Origin: Limnovirga soli
Lineage (GTDB): Bacteria > Bacteroidota > Bacteroidia > Chitinophagales > Chitinophagaceae
Assembly (NCBI RefSeq): GCF_013106755.1
Contig: NZ_WHPF01000002.1
Span: forward strand, 372,001 to 436,000
Direction: 5' to 3'
DNA length: 64,000 nucleotides
The notes under the pieces are model-generated. The model made no database searches. It was not told where the DNA came from and saw only the letters and a program-made list of their open reading frames with translations. Below, piece after piece: positions 38,213 through 46,696 of the stretch. Positions within the stretch are counted from its first letter, which is position 1, and every line of letters starts with the position of its first letter. The position numbers and the translations under genes were made by a program.

Positions 38213-38378
38213 GCCAATCAACAAATAATAAAGCTCAATCACTGTCCACGTTTCGGCTCATTTTTCTCAAAATAAAGCCGGAGCAACAGGTGACTGAGCA
38301 TTTTGTTGATTGGCGTCGCATTTTGCAGCTCCGGCCTCTTTTAACTAATAAAGCCCCTTGCGGGGCTTATTTTTTTAT
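38213..38378 (+). ncRNA. Candidate structured small RNA at the left prophage border
   Basis: The outer stem GCCAATCAACAAA (38213-38225) pairs perfectly with TTTGTTGATTGGC (38302-38314). The middle stem GCTCAATCAC (38233-38242) pairs with GTGACTGAGC (38290-38299) with one mismatch. The apical hairpin CGGCT/AGCCG (38254-38258 with 38275-38279) is capped by a U/A-rich loop. Downstream GCTCCGGC (38328-38335) could instead pair with GCCGGAGC (38277-38284), giving an alternative fold. A plus-oriented terminator ends the unit. The rod with an internal bubble recalls 6S RNA in outline, but I cannot assign it to a family. Confidence 0.55.
38348..38378 (+). terminator. Intrinsic terminator, plus-strand oriented
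   Basis: AAAGCCCC-TTG-CGGGGCTTA is followed by seven T residues on the plus strand; in the other direction the T run is weak. It therefore ends a rightward transcript from about 38213, since no plus-strand protein gene precedes it. It touches the dam stop codon. Confidence 0.85.
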
Positions 38379-39175
38379 ATTGGGTAGTTGGCCGTCAATA
38401 CTTCAACCTTGCGCTTTAAATAGCCCGACTTGGCGTTTACGCTTACTTTCTGCTCAACACTCCACATGTGCCAGCCATGTTTTGCTGCATACTTATTTAA
38501 AAGCTTACCAGGATAGCTACTTAATAGAAACTTACCCTTAACCCTGCTTAGGGATTGGAGCAACCTTTCAAAGTCATCATCAGTGTACCCATCGTAATGG
38601 CCGCAATCGCTGCCAATGTATGGCGGGTCAACGTAATGGAAGCTAGTAGGGGTATCTCTGCTTTCTATAATGTAAATCGCATCGCTACATTCTAACTGTA
38701 CATTTTGTAACCTTTCAGCTAATTCAAAGGTGAATCGGTCTTTCCTGGTCTGTAATAGTTTGCTGGTTCTATTTTCCTGCTTATCATAACCCCAGCTGCC
38801 ATCCAGCATGGCGCTAAAGCTTTGAGCACTTAGTACCCATAATGCCCAGGCTCGTTTTACTTCGTCAAATAAATGAGGATTATTATACACCACACTGGCA
38901 TCGCGGTGCAAGGCCCTGCTATGCAATGTAACTGAGATCATCTTTTCAACCTCAGTAAAACGAGTTTGAATTACCCTGTAAAAATTAATCAGCTCCTTAT
39001 TGGTGTCGTTCAAAACTTCAACACTGGCCGGAGGCAAAGCAAAAAAGAATGCAGCGCCTCCGCAAAATGGCTCATTATACAGGGTATAACTCTCTGGCTT
39101 TTTTTCTAAAAGATAAGGCAACATGCGTTGTTTGCCTCCGTAGTAAGTAATGGGTGTCTTTAATTGTATTTTCAT
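38375..39175 (-). CDS. Dam-type N6-adenine DNA methyltransferase (D12 class)
   Basis: The 266-residue protein has the SAM-binding motif TYYGGKQRMLPYLL, FCGGAAFFFALPPAS and the catalytic DPPY in FHYVDPPYIG. D12-class enzymes methylate adenine, often at GATC. It lies at the distal end of the tail operon, as the mom modification gene does in Mu, so a role in protecting phage DNA from host restriction is likely. A hairpin masks the start codon (39174-39208). No restriction partner is adjacent. Confidence 0.9.
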   Translation of the reverse strand: MKIQLKTPITYYGGKQRMLPYLLEKKPESYTLYNEPFCGGAAFFFALPPASVEVLNDTNKELINFYRVIQTRFTEVEKMISVTLHSRALHRDASVVYNNPHLFDEVKRAWALWVLSAQSFSAMLDGSWGYDKQENRTSKLLQTRKDRFTFELAERLQNVQLECSDAIYIIESRDTPTSFHYVDPPYIGSDCGHYDGYTDDDFERLLQSLSRVKGKFLLSSYPGKLLNKYAAKHGWHMWSVEQKVSVNAKSGYLKRKVEVLTANYPI

Positions 39176-39208
39176 AACTGAGTTTTTTTGCTCATTTTTC
39201 TCAGTTAT
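39174..39208 (-). promoter_or_regulatory. Start-codon-masking hairpin in the dam leader
   Basis: In the dam transcript AUAACUGAG (39208-39200) pairs perfectly with CUCAGUUAU (39182-39174), which holds the AU of the AUG. The 17-base loop is A-rich. Bases 39203-39190 (UGAGAAAAAUGAGC) are the exact complement of the candidate small RNA at 38256-38269. Confidence 0.6.
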
Positions 39209-39263
39209 TGAATATTAAAAAAGTTGTTATATTCTTGTTTAACCCAAATAAATCTGTAAAAAG

Positions 39264-41027
39264 TTACTTAGATAGATTATTGAATTCTATTAAGCCTACC
39301 CAATTAGAGCCACTACCTATTTTTACATCCCACGAATTTTCCCTAAACACAAACCCACTGCGGGTAAATGTTGCGGTCTTCCATTGATCTGTATTTGTTA
39401 AGGTAATTGTTTGAATAGTTGTTTCAAGGCATCTCCCAGGTATCTTTACCGTAATACTGCCGGTTCCATCGTCAAAATAGCTAATCTTGAACTCTACATT
39501 ATTTGTGCTGCCACTATTTAAATTATTAGACAAATTTACAAGCAGTGTTCCCCTCGCAGCCCATCGGCCAAGCATCGAACTATCGGGGCCAATTCTGGCA
39601 CCTCCTTCAATGTTGCTGTATGGGTCTACCAAATTCATGTTCTTTTGATAACAAGGATATCCATCAACAGTAAAGTCATCATAATAACTATTTGCATCAT
39701 CACCAGCTGGTGCATTCGCATTGCTTTTTACGAATCCTAATAACGGGAATTGAGTTCTTATGCCTAATACTCTATCCCAACTCACATATTTAGCGGTTAC
39801 TTTCACACTTCGATAATCTCTATATTCAGCATTATAACTACTATCCTGCAATGTATATAGTCGTGTATTTAATGCCTTTGTAGAGTCACCAGGCGCCGCA
39901 ATTGTCCCAAAAACAGTTTCCGGAAATCGTGTTTTATCATCAAATGCGGGCCTATCAGCAGGCATAATAAAACCATACTTACTAGAGTCGTTTGTGTATT
40001 TGTTGAAAAAGTTTATCAGGCGGGGATCTGCTGCTGACTGTGTTGAGGAGTGCACATTATTCATCCAGCCTTGAGGCAAATTTATCATTGATAGTCCACC
40101 AGTAAGGGCGCTGCACATCAGGGCAAATCCTTCCTTATTCTTATTTACAGCAGAATTTAGCATGTATCCCTGAACCTCACCACGACTGGTAGGGCTATTT
40201 CTTGTATAATAAGTATACTCGCAATCGAATCCGATATCGTGCGATAAAGTGCCTTCCTTAATCCAAACAAGCGGGAATCTATCTCTAACATAACTCAAAT
40301 CGCTTCCATCGTTACCAGTGTTGATCATCAATCTAATTGATGGGTAAGATGATGTTGAAATAAAGGATACCAAACTATCCCATGCAGGATATTTCCATTC
40401 AAAAGTCCATCTGGCATCACCTATGGTATCAGCAGTATTATAAGGAACTCCCTTATACGGGCCTGTATCACCCGTGCTTCCTTCTGAAGATTGAAAATAA
40501 AGAACCTTATTTTTTATAGTTGAGGTATATGCTGCAATATGGTTAATAACCGAATCCTGGGTTTGATAATAATAGTTCTTATAGATGGAGCTAAAATAAT
40601 CAGGGTAAGGGCCCTCGGGGCCAAATCCTCTATTTGTATAAAAAGTATCAATGTGCGTTCCGTCTAATAATTCAGCAGTAACATCGGGGCCATATTGAAC
40701 TTGAATACCAACAAAGTAACCTAAAGTTGCAGCTCTTGACACTACGCTATCAAGTATTGGCCAATTAAATGCACCGGCCAATGTTGGCCTTAATTGATTT
40801 GATGTTATAGTGAAATGAATGCCTTTGATATCGTAATTGTTATATAGCGCAATGCCATTGGTAACATCTACATTGAGGTAGCCCCAGGCTCCGAATGTAT
40901 CGCCTGTTAAATTTGGGGCAGATACAGGCGGCAAACTATAGCTACTAATTTTGTAATCCTTTGAAGACAATATAGCTACGCCTATAGTTGCTACTGTAAT
41001 TGCTAAATATAAATTCCTGATTTTCAT
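39264..41027 (-). CDS. Phage tail-tip protein, glycoside-hydrolase-like
   Basis: The 587-residue protein has an N-terminal hydrophobic signal or anchor (LYLAITVATIGVAILSS). Residues about 45-370 read like a TIM-barrel glycosidase (NWPILDSVVSRAATLGYFVGIQV, FDCEYTYYTRN, MCSALTGGLSMINLPQGW). Residues about 480-587 look like a carbohydrate-binding jelly roll (WAARGTLLVNLSNNL, ITVKIPGR, WDVKIGSG). It follows the tail-fibre genes, so a receptor- or capsule-degrading role is plausible. Catalytic acids not assigned; the family call is tentative. Confidence 0.5.
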   Translation of the reverse strand: MKIRNLYLAITVATIGVAILSSKDYKISSYSLPPVSAPNLTGDTFGAWGYLNVDVTNGIALYNNYDIKGIHFTITSNQLRPTLAGAFNWPILDSVVSRAATLGYFVGIQVQYGPDVTAELLDGTHIDTFYTNRGFGPEGPYPDYFSSIYKNYYYQTQDSVINHIAAYTSTIKNKVLYFQSSEGSTGDTGPYKGVPYNTADTIGDARWTFEWKYPAWDSLVSFISTSSYPSIRLMINTGNDGSDLSYVRDRFPLVWIKEGTLSHDIGFDCEYTYYTRNSPTSRGEVQGYMLNSAVNKNKEGFALMCSALTGGLSMINLPQGWMNNVHSSTQSAADPRLINFFNKYTNDSSKYGFIMPADRPAFDDKTRFPETVFGTIAAPGDSTKALNTRLYTLQDSSYNAEYRDYRSVKVTAKYVSWDRVLGIRTQFPLLGFVKSNANAPAGDDANSYYDDFTVDGYPCYQKNMNLVDPYSNIEGGARIGPDSSMLGRWAARGTLLVNLSNNLNSGSTNNVEFKISYFDDGTGSITVKIPGRCLETTIQTITLTNTDQWKTATFTRSGFVFRENSWDVKIGSGSNWVGLIEFNNLSK

Positions 41028-41038
41028 CTTGTATTTTT

Positions 41039-42778
41039 TTAGTTAGTGAAATAGAATATATCAATATGGGCTACCCTTGCATTTAGAGAAGCTGATGCAG
41101 CAGCCACTAATTCATATCCTGTTCCTGCTGCATTTTTTCTTATATAAACCTTGCAGTTATTAGCTACCGCGTTCGTATTTGTAGTGCTAAGGCCTCCTGT
41201 GCCATAACATAATATTGAGCTGACCGCTGTTAATTGAGATGGCTCTTTTGGTGCAGGCATATCAGATGGCAAGGGGCATACTACATTGGTATTTGTAACA
41301 CCAGCAGTTGTATAAGTAAGATTTAGTTGAAGCGTTACTTTATTCCTAAGCCTATCCCAACTATAGGTATTTGCAATAGTTCCAGAAGGAGTTGTTCCAT
41401 CCCATGTAGGCGTTTGGGTATATGTTTGATTATCTACACCATAAAATGAAACCTCTGTGTAATTAGCTGTAGATGAAGTATTGTTAACAGCAATTGAATT
41501 GGCGTTGCCATTCAATTGTGTAACCCCAATAGTTTTATTAGTTAGGGTATTGGAGCTGTTATCCGTTAAATAATCTGTACCTGGCGTTGCGTTACTAAAA
41601 CCACCTGAACCGTTCCCCTTTAAAATAGATGTGCCGCTAGTAGAAGCACCGCTGGTAGGTGTAAATAATTCCCATGCTGTACCTGCGCCATTAATTCTAA
41701 GTTGTTGCAATGGCGTACCCGCACCAACTGCTAATCCAGTAGTAGGTGATATATTTATTAGGTTTCGTGCATCAAGTGCTTGAAAATAACCGCTACTATT
41801 TAGTTGAACTAACTGATTTGCGCCATTGAATGTATTTCCCTGAACGGTTGCATTTGCGATTTTAAACGTTAAATTGGAGGTACCCATACCGGTAGTATCA
41901 ATTCTCCAGTAATTGCCGGTTGCCGTATAAAATCTAAAATAGCCGAGGTTATCAACATAGTAAGTACTGGTGCCCGCAGATGGCGTAGATGGCGTAGCAC
42001 TCTTATGCACCATGGAAACATAGCCATTTATGGTGCCGCCTGTTAGGGGTAGGTAACTCGCAAGGTCTGTTGAGTAAGCAGGGCTAATCCAACTGCCCCA
42101 TCCGGCATTATAAGTTCTAGCCCACATTTGCCCATTATTGTCTATCGCAAATTGGCTTACCCTGTTTGTTCCATCATGATAATTTAAATCTGATTGGGTA
42201 TACATGTAAACAGTACCGCCTGTACTTATTCCAGGCTTGGTTCCTGTAGTTGAAACATTATACCTGTATACGCCTCCAAAAATGTTGATCGTGTCAAGAT
42301 TGCCAATATTTTTAAGATTTAATATTTGATTTGACTTACTTCCATAAGTCATGAATTTACTTACTGGATCGTAAGTTGCATCCATAGCAATCCTTACATC
42401 CGGAGCCAATAACTTGTAACTTTTGTACCCATTGAAATAATAAAATTGTGTATCAATGTAATTATTAGCGGGTGCAATTAAATCTTGCTTTGTTAGCAAC
42501 GCTGCACTCAAAGCGGCATTGTTTGCAGGCGTTCCGTCTATATCGTCAAAGCTAATTGGACAGTCGCTACTGCCAGTGGGTATAACATAAAAATATTTAA
42601 CGCCTGCTTTTACTATATACAATGTATCGTTACTTATGTAACTATCGCTCACCAAAGTTTTATACCAGGTACTACCAACTCGTAAACTATCTCTGGCCAC
42701 CATCCAATTGGTAATGGTTTGGGTTTTCGCCTGGGTAAATAATAAGATCGCTGCAATGGCAATTATTAATTTTCTCAT
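41039..42778 (-). CDS. Tail fibre protein
   Basis: The 579-residue protein is rich in Thr, Asn, Gly and Ser. The N-terminus (MRKLIIAIAAILLFTQAKTQ) is a signal-peptide-like sequence, unusual for a fibre. The central part has a pyocin-knob-like segment (GQMWARTYNAGWGSW) near residue 220; TNKTIGVTQLNGN and KGNGSGGFSNATPGTDYL segments are typical of fibre shafts. Its ATG overlaps the upstream stop (ATGA). Likely adsorption protein. Confidence 0.65.
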   Translation of the reverse strand: MRKLIIAIAAILLFTQAKTQTITNWMVARDSLRVGSTWYKTLVSDSYISNDTLYIVKAGVKYFYVIPTGSSDCPISFDDIDGTPANNAALSAALLTKQDLIAPANNYIDTQFYYFNGYKSYKLLAPDVRIAMDATYDPVSKFMTYGSKSNQILNLKNIGNLDTINIFGGVYRYNVSTTGTKPGISTGGTVYMYTQSDLNYHDGTNRVSQFAIDNNGQMWARTYNAGWGSWISPAYSTDLASYLPLTGGTINGYVSMVHKSATPSTPSAGTSTYYVDNLGYFRFYTATGNYWRIDTTGMGTSNLTFKIANATVQGNTFNGANQLVQLNSSGYFQALDARNLINISPTTGLAVGAGTPLQQLRINGAGTAWELFTPTSGASTSGTSILKGNGSGGFSNATPGTDYLTDNSSNTLTNKTIGVTQLNGNANSIAVNNTSSTANYTEVSFYGVDNQTYTQTPTWDGTTPSGTIANTYSWDRLRNKVTLQLNLTYTTAGVTNTNVVCPLPSDMPAPKEPSQLTAVSSILCYGTGGLSTTNTNAVANNCKVYIRKNAAGTGYELVAAASASLNARVAHIDIFYFTN

Positions 42779-43212
42779 TTGTATATCAATTTAAATTTGC
42801 ACAAACTGGTTATGCCTGTTATGTAAATAGTAGTTTCAATTTTAAAATAGCGGTTAAGTACAATAGGTTGCGGATCTGCATAGCTTACCAATATTTCTAC
42901 TTCACTAATTTCTGCACCACCATTTGTTGTACCTATATTAATTGTTACATCGGTACCGGCTTGTGGCACTATCAATACCATCGCCAACACACTATCTGCG
43001 GGAATTAATTTTTCAACATCAACAGCACTATTAAAGCTTGGGGCTACAGCACCTAATTGATTAAGTATATCTGTAAGGCCATCAATTTTGGCAATGGGAA
43101 TTAAATCGTTCTTATTCCATTTGCTATCAATTAAATCCCAGAATTGCGCCTGAGTTGGACGGTCTAACCTTTCAAACCATGCTTTTAAAGTATTATCTGA
43201 TTGTATTGGCAT
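42775..43212 (-). CDS. Phage tail-fibre-region protein of unknown function
   Basis: The 145-residue protein opens with TLKAWFERLDRPTQAQFWDLIDSKW, a motif seen in tail-fibre-adjacent proteins, then a beta-rich C-terminal half (TDVTINIGTTNGGAEISEVEI). It sits between two fibre genes and overlaps the downstream one by four bases. It is probably a fibre segment or chaperone; I cannot say which. Confidence 0.55.
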   Translation of the reverse strand: MPIQSDNTLKAWFERLDRPTQAQFWDLIDSKWNKNDLIPIAKIDGLTDILNQLGAVAPSFNSAVDVEKLIPADSVLAMVLIVPQAGTDVTINIGTTNGGAEISEVEILVSYADPQPIVLNRYFKIETTIYITGITSLCKFKLIYK

Positions 43213-43231
43213 TGTTAATCCATGTTATGGT

Positions 43232-43273
43232 GTACAAGTGAGTGACACAACCTGGCTTAATGCCTGGCCAGCT
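43232..43273 (+). repeat. Dispersed element, phage subfamily, copy 20
   Basis: The core is GTACAAGTGAGTGACACAAC, differing from the host core but keeping its dyad (GTG-A-CAC). The tail GGCTTAATGCCTGGCCA follows. It lies between tail genes. Confidence 0.7.
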
Positions 43274-43282
43274 GCCCACTAA

Positions 43283-44395
43283 TTATATTCTTTCAAGCGC
43301 CAGTAATACCCTGTAAGGGTTTCTAATATCTAAGCCGGTACCATCGCCCAAATAATCTGTTTGCAATGTTGGGCCCGCAACTGGCTCATTGGCATCATTA
43401 CCGCAAACTATCTTACCGCTGCCGGTATCCGTTTCACTGGTTTTATTAGTAGGTATTGGCACATCAATTTTTATATGAGGTAGGTTTGTTTGCAGAATTG
43501 TTTTTAATTTTTGCTGTGTACCAACATTCCCTACGGTATTATAATTAATATCCCAAATGCCATCTCCAGGGTCAACAGTACGTCTGTCATAACCAATGGC
43601 AACACGGCTGCGCATATCGTCACAAATCTTCCAACCCAACCACTCCCATTTCCCAAGTCCGGTACCAATATCAAAGCGGTCTGATAATACTTTATGCCAA
43701 ATAACACTTCCGCTATTGTTAATAGTGCGGCGCAACACATCTGCATATCGCTGGCTAGTATGAGGATCAAATTTTATATAGTTACCGCTGCCGGGCAAAA
43801 CGGTTACAAAGCTGGCATCTGGTTTAAGGTAAACGGGGTAAGCGCCTGTATAGGCACCAGTGGCAATATATTCACCATCCATTAAAACTATACCTGCTGC
43901 AATTGTGCAACTGCCACCACCAACACCGCTAACTTCGCATCCGCTAAGTATTACGGCACTTTCTACGGCAATATTTTTAAACAGGGTTTTTATGGTATTT
44001 AATGCGGTATTTATATCCTGGCTATTGTAGGGTAGCCTTTTAAATTCTGCATAAGCATAATTATCCAGGGCAACGGCAGTAAACTTTAAAACCTTGTTTG
44101 AGTAAAAAGGCTTTTCAATCCCATCGTCATATTGTTCGTTGCTAACGGTGTTTTCAATAAAAAGGTAATCAGCAACAGCACCACCAATAACTGGGTAAAT
44201 AACACCATCCAACACAGCAAAGCCATCACTTACATTTCCACCACCCAAATCAGCCAAACCACCAATAATAATTTTTTGACCAATAAAATTGGCAATTGCA
44301 TCCATTGGCTTCGTATAGGCATCCTGCATAAATGCAAGTGTATCCTGATAGGTAAAAAGTAAGCCAAGATTAGAAAAGTCGAGTTGCTTATTCAT
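43283..44395 (-). CDS. Tail fibre/collar-like protein
   Basis: The 370-residue protein opens LDFSNLGLLFTYQDTLAFMQDAY. The C-terminal part has RVAIGYDRRTVDPGDGIWD, NTVGNVGTQ and ILQTNLPHIK, the pattern of tail-collar domains that place a fibre tip. It follows the gp48-like gene as Mu S follows 48. Probably the main receptor-binding fibre. Confidence 0.65.
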   Translation of the reverse strand: MNKQLDFSNLGLLFTYQDTLAFMQDAYTKPMDAIANFIGQKIIIGGLADLGGGNVSDGFAVLDGVIYPVIGGAVADYLFIENTVSNEQYDDGIEKPFYSNKVLKFTAVALDNYAYAEFKRLPYNSQDINTALNTIKTLFKNIAVESAVILSGCEVSGVGGGSCTIAAGIVLMDGEYIATGAYTGAYPVYLKPDASFVTVLPGSGNYIKFDPHTSQRYADVLRRTINNSGSVIWHKVLSDRFDIGTGLGKWEWLGWKICDDMRSRVAIGYDRRTVDPGDGIWDINYNTVGNVGTQQKLKTILQTNLPHIKIDVPIPTNKTSETDTGSGKIVCGNDANEPVAGPTLQTDYLGDGTGLDIRNPYRVLLALERI

Positions 44396-44400
44396 GGTAG

Positions 44401-44892
44401 TTAAACAATTTTTATATTATAATTTTTGCTTTCCATCTTGTACTTATTAACAAAGGCCTTCATCTCATCTATATTAAATACAATGGCGGTGGGTACTTCA
44501 ATTACAAAATCGTAAGCATATGCAAGTGTTTCACTTTTTAAAGGCAATTTCATTTGTACGGCTTCAGCTTTTGTACCAAGAAGCTTAGGTTTATTTTCCT
44601 CTGCAAGGGCTAGCAAAATAGCATTGTACTCAGTGGCCGGTAAAATTCTTATTCTGCGGTCGGCAATATCAAACCTATCATTTAGGCCACGTTGCAAATG
44701 CACTACTTGCGGTGTAATGCTTATGGTATAATCAACTTCATTTTTATAATCAATAAAGCGGTTATATAAATCCTTTACAGGGCTAACCAGGGCTTTTACA
44801 AATGCCAGCAACTTGTTTTGCCGCAAGTCTACCGGTACCAGCCACGTAGCAAGCTTATCCCAATTAATTATATAAATATTTTCGTTGCTCAT
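44401..44892 (-). CDS. Baseplate protein, Mu gp48-like position
   Basis: The 163-residue protein opens with a NIYIINWDKLATWLVPVDLRQ segment and has a helix-rich body. Its start overlaps the stop of the gp47-like gene (TAATG), so translation is coupled. Position and length fit Mu gp48; sequence similarity is not obvious by eye. Confidence 0.55.
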   Translation of the reverse strand: MSNENIYIINWDKLATWLVPVDLRQNKLLAFVKALVSPVKDLYNRFIDYKNEVDYTISITPQVVHLQRGLNDRFDIADRRIRILPATEYNAILLALAEENKPKLLGTKAEAVQMKLPLKSETLAYAYDFVIEVPTAIVFNIDEMKAFVNKYKMESKNYNIKIV

Positions 44893-45758
44893 TATTCAAT
44901 GTCGTTAGGTACTAATTCAATTTCAAGGTCTGTATCATCGTAATACTTCAGGTAACCGGCATCAGGTACATATTTATCATTTACCACTGTATAATCCAGC
45001 AATCCATAAGTAGCACTGCAACTAATCATTTGAGCATCAGTAACACCTTTAACAGCTTGCATCCAATCAGTATGATAAGTAGGTACATAAGTGTTGGCAA
45101 ACTTCATCCCATCTACCAAAAAGCTTTTTGCTGCATTACGTATTACAAGAGCCTCACCACCAATCCTATCCCCTGTGGGAGTTATAAGTAGTGGGTCGTA
45201 CTTAATTTTGAACTTTGTTTTAATTTTATCAGCTGGGCCTGTGGTAACCTCCCAGTGATCACCAGCGTAAGCAGCCATATCCAGGTATGCTGTAAGCGCT
45301 GCAATTATTTCCGGATCTAACTCTACTCGGTCAGTTCCATCAGTACTACCGGCAACTTTAAATTTTAATAATACACGGCCATAGGCATTAATCTGTTTAA
45401 TTACTGCCGCATGCTTAATTACTTTACTATCTGCAATTTCAGCATCAGTATATCCGGTATTATCAAACTCCGAGCTTTCAAATTTTGTGGGGAATCCATA
45501 TTGAAAATTTAACAGCAAATCCCTGTAGCCATATTTATTCAATATATTTTTCTCTTGTAGTTTGGTGTCTGTATCACTAACTAAAATATCAAAAAGAGTT
45601 TCAAGGGCAAACATGCAAAAAGCAACCACATAAATAAAATTTCGTTGCAAATTCACCTTACTCCAGGTAGTGGGGTTAATTTCATACCCAATCGTAGCCA
45701 TATTAGCCACGTAGGTATCTGTAATTAATTGCTTTATTTCATCTACCGTTCTTGCCAT
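44892..45758 (-). CDS. Baseplate wedge protein, J/gp47-like
   Basis: The 288-residue protein opens RTVDEIKQLITDTYVANMATI with a membrane-neutral helix pair and a later beta region (YLDMAAYAGDHWEV, KFKIKYDPLLITPTGDRIGGEA). Baseplate J proteins have this helical-to-beta layout. It lies after the LysM-like gene and before the gp48-like gene, as in Mu. Moderate confidence. Confidence 0.6.
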   Translation of the reverse strand: MARTVDEIKQLITDTYVANMATIGYEINPTTWSKVNLQRNFIYVVAFCMFALETLFDILVSDTDTKLQEKNILNKYGYRDLLLNFQYGFPTKFESSEFDNTGYTDAEIADSKVIKHAAVIKQINAYGRVLLKFKVAGSTDGTDRVELDPEIIAALTAYLDMAAYAGDHWEVTTGPADKIKTKFKIKYDPLLITPTGDRIGGEALVIRNAAKSFLVDGMKFANTYVPTYHTDWMQAVKGVTDAQMISCSATYGLLDYTVVNDKYVPDAGYLKYYDDTDLEIELVPNDIE

Positions 45759-45774
45759 TTTTTATAATTAAAAT

Positions 45775-45834
45775 GCGTTATTAAACCAACTTAAAATCTT
45801 TGTGCAAAGCCGCTTGCGTCGCACTCTTGTACGT
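45775..45834 (-). repeat. Dispersed element, host-type core inside the prophage, copy 21
   Basis: The minus-strand core CGTACAAGAGTGCGACGCAA is identical to host copies, with the weak tail AAGTTGGTTTAATAACG. It lies between baseplate genes. Confidence 0.8.
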
Positions 45835-45850
45835 TCTGTACGCCATTCGG

Positions 45851-46417
45851 CTATTGAACTACAAAATCAACATCAATCGCCCAATAGTCAATCCCCTCCA
45901 ATACTTCAATGCCAGGCTCAATAGCTGTGGCCGGTCTTGCCTTTCTTTCATTTAAAACATTAACAACATCTGCATCAAATGCTACTGCTTTGGTTAATTT
46001 CTGTCCACTGCTTATATCGTCTGTTATACCAATCCCATTAAGCAATGCCATTGTAAATAGTCCAGATAAATCGCCGGTAGTTAAAACCTGTACATCTAGT
46101 AAATTCTGCTTATCTGCAACAAATACTTTATCTGCATCTGTAAAATTTGGTCGCACACTATATACCGCAGCATTACCCAATAAGGCAAACTCATTAAATT
46201 GTATGGCTGTAGCGGGCCTAGCGCCTCTGGCAATTAATCCATTTACAATACTTGCATTTGATATATCAGAAAGCTCAACAAATGTTCCGGATGGTATATC
46301 ATCGGTAATACTTATTCCATTTAGCATTGCCATCGCAAATACACTACCTGCATCACCATGGCCAATCAGGGCCACATCTAATAAGTTCTGTCTGTCTTTA
46401 ACTATTGCGTGTGGCAT
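45851..46417 (-). CDS. Tandem LysM-like baseplate/tail protein
   Basis: The 188-residue protein has two internal repeats of about 75 residues. Each begins NLLDVALIGHGDAGSVFAMA or NLLDVQVLTTGDLSGLFTMA, then LNGISITDDI, and each ends ARPATAI. The pattern (Asn-Leu-Leu-Asp ... Leu-Asn-Gly) is like the LysM-like gpX tail proteins. ATG 46417 is preferred over the TTG before it. It overlaps the gpW-like gene by 20 bases. Probably binds the tail tip or the cell wall. Confidence 0.65.
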   Translation of the reverse strand: MPHAIVKDRQNLLDVALIGHGDAGSVFAMAMLNGISITDDIPSGTFVELSDISNASIVNGLIARGARPATAIQFNEFALLGNAAVYSVRPNFTDADKVFVADKQNLLDVQVLTTGDLSGLFTMALLNGIGITDDISSGQKLTKAVAFDADVVNVLNERKARPATAIEPGIEVLEGIDYWAIDVDFVVQ

Positions 46418-46694
46418 CAATGGTTATATTTTCAGGTGTTATTACAAGATTGGTGGTACTATACCCATCAGCCTCTAATTGAAGTTTTATTTCTCTGCGC
46501 ACAGCGCCGTCAAAGCTGCCGTTTATTTGCTTTTTAATACCTACGCCGGTTAATGGGCTTTCTTTCAATTCTCCAGGCTCTAACGCAAGTATTAATTGAA
46601 TATGCTGCATATCACTTTCACCAAAAACAAAGTCTCCGTTTTCTATCAGCAAATCGCCAGCTTCATCAAGTAAAAAATCGGTAGCTACTGCCAT
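46398..46694 (-). CDS. Baseplate protein, gpW/gp25-like
   Basis: The 98-residue protein opens ATDFLLDEAGDLLIENGDF and has the GVGIKKQINGS and REIKLQLEADGY segments of the gp25-like lysozyme-fold baseplate family (Mu gp46). Gene position fits. Confidence 0.7.
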   Translation of the reverse strand: MAVATDFLLDEAGDLLIENGDFVFGESDMQHIQLILALEPGELKESPLTGVGIKKQINGSFDGAVRREIKLQLEADGYSTTNLVITPENITIDATRNS

Positions 46695-46696
46695 AA

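Noticed and set aside
38206-38541. 111-codon plus frame over the prophage border
   Set aside because: It runs through the palindrome, the terminator and the antisense of dam, so a structured RNA explains the conserved-looking pairing better.
38201-39175. Retron (msr/msd RNA with a DNA-acting partner)
   Set aside because: No reverse transcriptase gene is next to the structured RNA; the neighbour is a methyltransferase.
45909-46478. 189-codon plus frame
   Set aside because: It is antisense to the LysM-like and gpW-like genes, which fit Mu gene order; the repeated motifs belong to the minus strand.
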